Source: a virus. From it: DNA of 24,095 bases. Both the position numbers and the translations under genes were made by a program. Below are positions 20,701-24,095 of this stretch, in pieces (position 1 is the first letter of the stretch; each line of letters starts with the position of its first letter). The stretch spans positions 1-24,095 of the IMG/VR virus record IMGVR_UViG_3300021197_000087; one strand, 5' to 3'. The notes under the pieces were generated by a model, which was not told the origin of the DNA, made no database searches, and was given only the letters and a program-made list of their open reading frames with translations.

Positions 20701-23700
20701 TAGCATCTGCTTGTCTGTTAAATGGTTTCCACAATGCAGATAACGCCTGCAATTCTGCAGTTATTTCTTGTCTACTTACTAACCCTCTATTTCTAATTTC
20801 TGTTTCAAATTTACGTTTAAATATTTCAGCAGCTTCTTCAGACATTTTAGCTTCAGCTTCAGTCTTAGGTTTTTTGCCATTTATTCTATCAACTAATGAT
20901 TTAATGTGTGGGTCAATCATTCCACGCATTGCACTTTTAGTTATAAGTTTTTTAAGTTTGCCATCCATTTTGACAAATGCTTCATAAAACTCTTTGTTAA
21001 TTTTATTTTTAATGTCAGGCACACGGAATATATCTAATATTTTTTCAGGTGTGATCTGTAAATCTTCTGTAATTTCTTTGTCTACTTTAGGTTCTTTTTT
21101 AGCAGCTTCTACTTCAGCTTCTTTTTTAAGTTTAGCTATTTCTGCTTTACTTAATATTTGTGCGCCATCTGCTTTGCCATCAATCCATTTGTTCATGTAG
21201 CCTTTAAGTGCAGCTAGTGAACCTAGAATATTACCTTTGCTCATAGTTTCTGCAGGTAGGTAATCAATTAAATGCCCTATTTCATGGGCTAATGTCATTG
21301 TAAAATCTTTAGGGTTTTCTTGTAATGCACGATTAACAACTACTTTTAATTCTTCTTTTGACATTTTTTGTGGAATGCCATCTTTAACTTTTCCAAATTG
21401 AAAGTAACCACGCAAACCTGCTTTGTTCATACGCTCTACAATAGGCGTTCTGTTAATTAGCACTTCTACTAATTCAACAAGATCAAAGGTATCTAGGCCT
21501 TTAGATTGGTTATATAGTTTTTTGTATGATGCGTTAATTGGCATTTCTGGTGGTGGCTCATTAGGTACACCCCAAGTGTCATCACCTTTACTGCTTTCTA
21601 CACGTTCATCTGTACGAAATTTTGTTTCTGTGTCAGGAAATACACGGTCTTTTTTAGCAATGTGTGTATTGTAATAACTGTTAGCTTGATGATCTAACTG
21701 TCCATTAATCTTTTCACCTCTAACGGCTGCTATTATTTGACCTTTGTAAAACTGTAAATCTTTTTCTAGTACAACTAATACATCATCAATAACACCAAAC
21801 TTTGTGTTACCTGTTTCTATTTTTCCATCTTTTGTAGTGTATTTGTATGTTGCTAAACTTTCTACAACACTTCTAGGAAATGCAATGTTTTGACCTTTGT
21901 TTGTACGGTAAACAATACTATCTACTTTACGTGTAGATGGCCCATCACGTGTTACGTGAAACACCTCTTGCACCCTACTAATAGCATCTTGTTTTCGTAC
22001 TACTTTAAAATTTTCTGCAATAACTGCGCTAGTGTTTTCCATCTTAACACTTGGCTTACTAAGATTTCCTTTAATAGATGCAGCAACTTCAGGCATTGCT
22101 TTTAGATTTACAAATACATCTGGCGTACCAATTGTTTCTTTAGATTGTATAACTGTTTCTGTTTTAGATATAAGTCTAATGTCTTCAGCTATTTTTTCTG
22201 GTGCTTTACCTAAGTTATCGTTTTTAGCTAATTCAGCTTTTCTTGCAGTAACTTCTACAATGTCAGTATTAAACTCACCTTTAGTTTGTCTTTCACCAAA
22301 GTTAGTTTCTACTTTTTCAGTTATTTCTATTTTGCCATCTTTGGTAACATTTATGACTTCATTAGTTACTTCCATTGGCGCACGTACATCTATTTCTTTT
22401 ACATGTACAATTTCACCGTTATCTAGCTTAACTTCTAAAATAACCTCACCATTAATTTCTTGTCTGTTTAATACAGTAGCTTCACGTGAACCAGACGGTT
22501 CTATAGCAACTTTAGTATTTGGCTCAAATTTAGGTGGTTCTACAAGTTTAATGCCTGCTTCTTTTTCTAAGCCTGCAATAAATGCTTCGTTTAACTCTGC
22601 TAATGCTCTTGGCTCTATAACATCAGGGTCTAATAAATCAGTTTTTACATCTTCCCTTCTTTGGGACAATGTTTGCATATCACGTGGATGTACGCCATAT
22701 TTTTTGTACACATGATACAATTTGTTAATACCACCTGCTGCACCGTGTAATCCAAAAATTAATACAGCAGCATGGGCAAAATCTTTTCTAGTAGGTACTT
22801 GACCTTCTAATACAGATGATAAGGTAACTAATGTACCAACTTCACCTGCCATTTGTGTTTTACGTCCACCTCCTACTGCTTTAATAGCTTTACCTGTACC
22901 ATATGTAGCTGCACCAACTGTTGTATATTTACCAAATGTTTTTAGCGATTGAACACGCATAATTTCATCTAACAATTCATCAAAATCATTTACCTCACCA
23001 TTTAACATTGCACGCATATACACATCACGTACTGTTTCAGGTAATCCAAAAGAAAACCCTAATGCAATAAAAGGTGTTGCGGGCGCTGCTGCACCTCCTG
23101 TAGCACCTGTTAATGCCATTCCTGTGCCTGCACCTGTTACAAACCCTAGACCCATCATAGGTAGATCGGCTGTTAGTGTTATGGCACTTTGTATTATTTC
23201 TTGTGGAAAGTTTTGTGCTTGGTGCATAAATATTTGTTCATATGCTGCTTGCGGGTCTACACCATCTTCTGTAACTGCTGTGTGATATGCTTGTATTAGA
23301 CCCATTGTGGACATTGAATATCCTGCGCCAAATACGTTTTTATCACCTGCACCGCCTGTATATTTAACAAACTTACGGCCTGCCCAACTGTCTTTCATAA
23401 ATTTAGTAATAGCCCAATCATCTTCATCAGGTGTTAGTATGTCACCACCCCATGTTGCTAATTGTGGCAATTCATACTCATATTTAAGAGTATTCCACGC
23501 ACCCATGTATTCATCTACACGTGCATTAAAAGCGTCTGTATCCCTATTTACGCCTGTTAGAGCATCCATTTCTAATGTTAATTCATCTAATTCATTTAAA
23601 AACATGTCCATTGTTCTGTTTTCAAAATCAAGATTTTTAAATTCTTTAGGGTCAGCATTAAATAAACCACCTGATTCTGCAAAGTTTTTAATACCAACAT

Positions 23701-24095
23701 CTACATTTTTCATTTCTTCTTCTATTTCAACGCGTCTAGCATTAATTTCAGCTATTCGTGCAGAATTGTCTATAACCTCTGGCGGGTTATAATATTTTGT
23801 ATATAACTCTGTTAGCGCATCCTTATCACCTCTAGCACCTTTTAATATGTATGCTTGGGCTTCAGGGTTCATCATTAGTTTAGTTAATGCTAATGCACGT
23901 TGAGCATCTAAAGATAATTTACCTGCATCTTTATGTGTGTATGCTGCCTCTAATGACTTAGGCATTTTAAAATCAGGGTTTTGTGCTTTAGCTATATTTC
24001 CATAGTAATTAAGTAATTCTGTTATTTCTTCTCTACCAATTTGAAATACACCAGTTTTAGTATTTGTTTCATTTTGTATGTTTCTGTTACTAGAC
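17777..24095 (-). CDS. Giant gp16-like internal virion/ejection protein, 5' end beyond the right edge
   Basis: At least 2105 aa. An ATG exists at 23965, but the frame stays open to the right edge, adding 43 residues including TGVFQIGREEITELLNYYGN, which resembles the GLFQI motif region of lytic transglycosylases, so the true start is probably outside the window. Numbering from the ATG: a Gly/Ala-rich hydrophobic stretch (about 262-308), a KOW/SH3-like patch (about 490-545), a zincin-type LAHEIGHLIDY (HEIGH at 894-898), long helical regions, and about 1540-1920 (NPYFWAKNHFRDTGRSVRN, LKYMWNTYGGSSIYRL) resembling the LPD38-type large polyvalent protein domain. Position just before the T7-type fibre fits T7 gp16, which is ejected with DNA and crosses the cell wall. 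Confidence 0.75.
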   Translation of the reverse strand, partial: SSNRNIQNETNTKTGVFQIGREEITELLNYYGNIAKAQNPDFKMPKSLEAAYTHKDAGKLSLDAQRALALTKLMMNPEAQAYILKGARGDKDALTELYTKYYNPPEVIDNSARIAEINARRVEIEEEMKNVDVGIKNFAESGGLFNADPKEFKNLDFENRTMDMFLNELDELTLEMDALTGVNRDTDAFNARVDEYMGAWNTLKYEYELPQLATWGGDILTPDEDDWAITKFMKDSWAGRKFVKYTGGAGDKNVFGAGYSMSTMGLIQAYHTAVTEDGVDPQAAYEQIFMHQAQNFPQEIIQSAITLTADLPMMGLGFVTGAGTGMALTGATGGAAAPATPFIALGFSFGLPETVRDVYMRAMLNGEVNDFDELLDEIMRVQSLKTFGKYTTVGAATYGTGKAIKAVGGGRKTQMAGEVGTLVTLSSVLEGQVPTRKDFAHAAVLIFGLHGAAGGINKLYHVYKKYGVHPRDMQTLSQRREDVKTDLLDPDVIEPRALAELNEAFIAGLEKEAGIKLVEPPKFEPNTKVAIEPSGSREATVLNRQEINGEVILEVKLDNGEIVHVKEIDVRAPMEVTNEVINVTKDGKIEITEKVETNFGERQTKGEFNTDIVEVTARKAELAKNDNLGKAPEKIAEDIRLISKTETVIQSKETIGTPDVFVNLKAMPEVAASIKGNLSKPSVKMENTSAVIAENFKVVRKQDAISRVQEVFHVTRDGPSTRKVDSIVYRTNKGQNIAFPRSVVESLATYKYTTKDGKIETGNTKFGVIDDVLVVLEKDLQFYKGQIIAAVRGEKINGQLDHQANSYYNTHIAKKDRVFPDTETKFRTDERVESSKGDDTWGVPNEPPPEMPINASYKKLYNQSKGLDTFDLVELVEVLINRTPIVERMNKAGLRGYFQFGKVKDGIPQKMSKEELKVVVNRALQENPKDFTMTLAHEIGHLIDYLPAETMSKGNILGSLAALKGYMNKWIDGKADGAQILSKAEIAKLKKEAEVEAAKKEPKVDKEITEDLQITPEKILDIFRVPDIKNKINKEFYEAFVKMDGKLKKLITKSAMRGMIDPHIKSLVDRINGKKPKTEAEAKMSEEAAEIFKRKFETEIRNRGLVSRQEITAELQALSALWKPFNRQADAKYTAYRDNPRELMADFMMAYLLRPQWTMLNAPKSWQMFNYHMYKRPEVKAQYEKVQNEINAGSDARYSSMVNRISNKFVDSKIQIYDGMENAWKPNQFDAIKIDVIDTMSWFYRRFGGQNGMWGKNKEGQSRWMDKETMNLNARQENYRYRHAGMQRYTETVDAQVIRPIEAAGYNSSMLSTMLLLRNLAVSQQRMGKANPMGLWAQIKAMGKEGEAIANEFVGERTPLEAYQWFAKEHPMLDQAATKFYELRKKYVHPLIIESKAFDKATLEAILNNETYINFNVLKYALERLDRSGGNNISSASFSKATEGTLADIVDPLLSTLQKDMLIMSELKRNRMIHDSILWMQKNKDWIETFDEGRMVKAGYVKFGTWKDKVVEKAKYIDKGKVEPPPAGMETIAFMLNGKYRYYHVNKHAAQAFKRNPHEFVRVMTYAASANNFFRTIFTEYNPYFWAKNHFRDTGRSVRNLPNARYFDLVGGGKHSIVKYWFKSLKPTWKSIMGDRKGTELTNWMENQGFLISQMEGYRGKAGEAALAKMFEKGTLTPDQFVVEKMLQRMSPKEYSSLYDKTMGRFFQAISDFAKFQERSHKVAGTMYLKDMVERGEISMSTQEMMLKIQADVGSPSFLRTAKYHQVTNNIMIFSNAMKEGIRGDYARLREDPLSVTTKFMAYNVAPKLVQKAMKYGLFGTALATFYAGVNKYDEQNYIIIPLGYTKSGKPIYFRIPQDESARVMNGFIGLTAEMVLGDGEIGMQNFMQALESDVMPSLNPVIPLIADSIEFLSGGNPIDKFRGQYALDDDVWKAQNIKTQTEALKYMWNTYGGSSIYRLRSDDPTEIVDELEEILKIPLAGQLANVFIKVGEHPVKMDIFKDFKLLDRQNSRESLIFKDAMKKIISQDDTPLTADEIKVIAKRSDYIKNNTMLRDALGKATGGTDLLQMLISEDDIKKKALIIKNIQNFAQENPADFPLLFQAE

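Noticed and set aside
22032-22715. 227-codon plus-strand Ser/Thr-rich frame
   Set aside because: Antisense shadow of the giant virion protein; no start signal and no recognisable motif.
1-24095. tRNA genes, CRISPR arrays, insertion sequences, attachment sites
   Set aside because: Looked for T-loop motifs, regular spacer-repeat arrays, transposase or integrase motifs and long terminal inverted repeats by eye; none seen.

Overview
This window looks like part of a T7-like, short-tailed bacteriophage (podovirus) genome, free or integrated. Base composition is clearly AT-rich by eye. Phage hallmarks are a small terminase, a T7-type tail fibre, a giant gp16-like ejection protein, a 3TM holin with an M15 endolysin, and phage replication and recombination genes packed with 1-20 nt overlaps. 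Gene content resembles small podoviruses of marine Alphaproteobacteria (pelagiphage-like), but that is an inference from protein style. No integrase, RNA polymerase, DNA polymerase, tRNA or bacterial housekeeping gene is visible.

Layout, left to right. (1) 1-160: 5' part of a PD-(D/E)XK nuclease gene on the minus strand, cut by the left edge. (2) 161-526: unusually GC-rich non-coding stretch. (3) 527-940: small terminase, minus. (4) 1055-2921: plus-strand operon of seven small overlapping genes (two Cys-rich candidates, two membrane proteins, three conserved phage proteins). (5) 2922-6276: minus-strand replication operon, read right to left: DUF1376 protein, RepB-like primase, DEAH helicase, a helical protein, a Ref-type HNH nuclease. 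(6) 6277-6931: control region with repeat arrays, a terminator, a Cro/YdaS-like regulator and divergent promoters. (7) 6932-8870: plus-strand recombination operon (SSB-like protein, RecB/Cas4-like exonuclease, two small genes). (8) 8867-12824: minus-strand lysis and envelope operon. (9) 12844-17756: tail fibres and adhesins, minus. (10) 17777-24095: a giant virion protein whose frame is still open at the right edge, minus.

How it fits together. A palindromic motif, TTAAC-N4-GTTAA with at most one mismatch, recurs in four intergenic regions and sits inside good sigma70 promoters. This suggests that the 79-aa regulator at 6561-6800 controls both the replication and recombination operons, and possibly the 1055 operon and the nuclease/packaging side. 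The adjacent 11-bp repeat array is a candidate origin or second regulatory site. If the genome is circularly permuted or terminally redundant, the missing part (large terminase, portal, capsid, tail tubes, smaller internal proteins) would lie left of position 1 and join back at the right edge. That would give the T7-like order of internal proteins, fibre, then lysis.

Most noteworthy: the shared operator set, the 11-bp iteron-like array, a 59-bp stretch encoding a membrane segment of one protein and the signal peptide of the next, a cupredoxin-like domain with candidate copper ligands in the tail fibre, a fibrinogen/intelectin-like domain in an adhesin, and a 29-codon lipoprotein-like gene after the endolysin.
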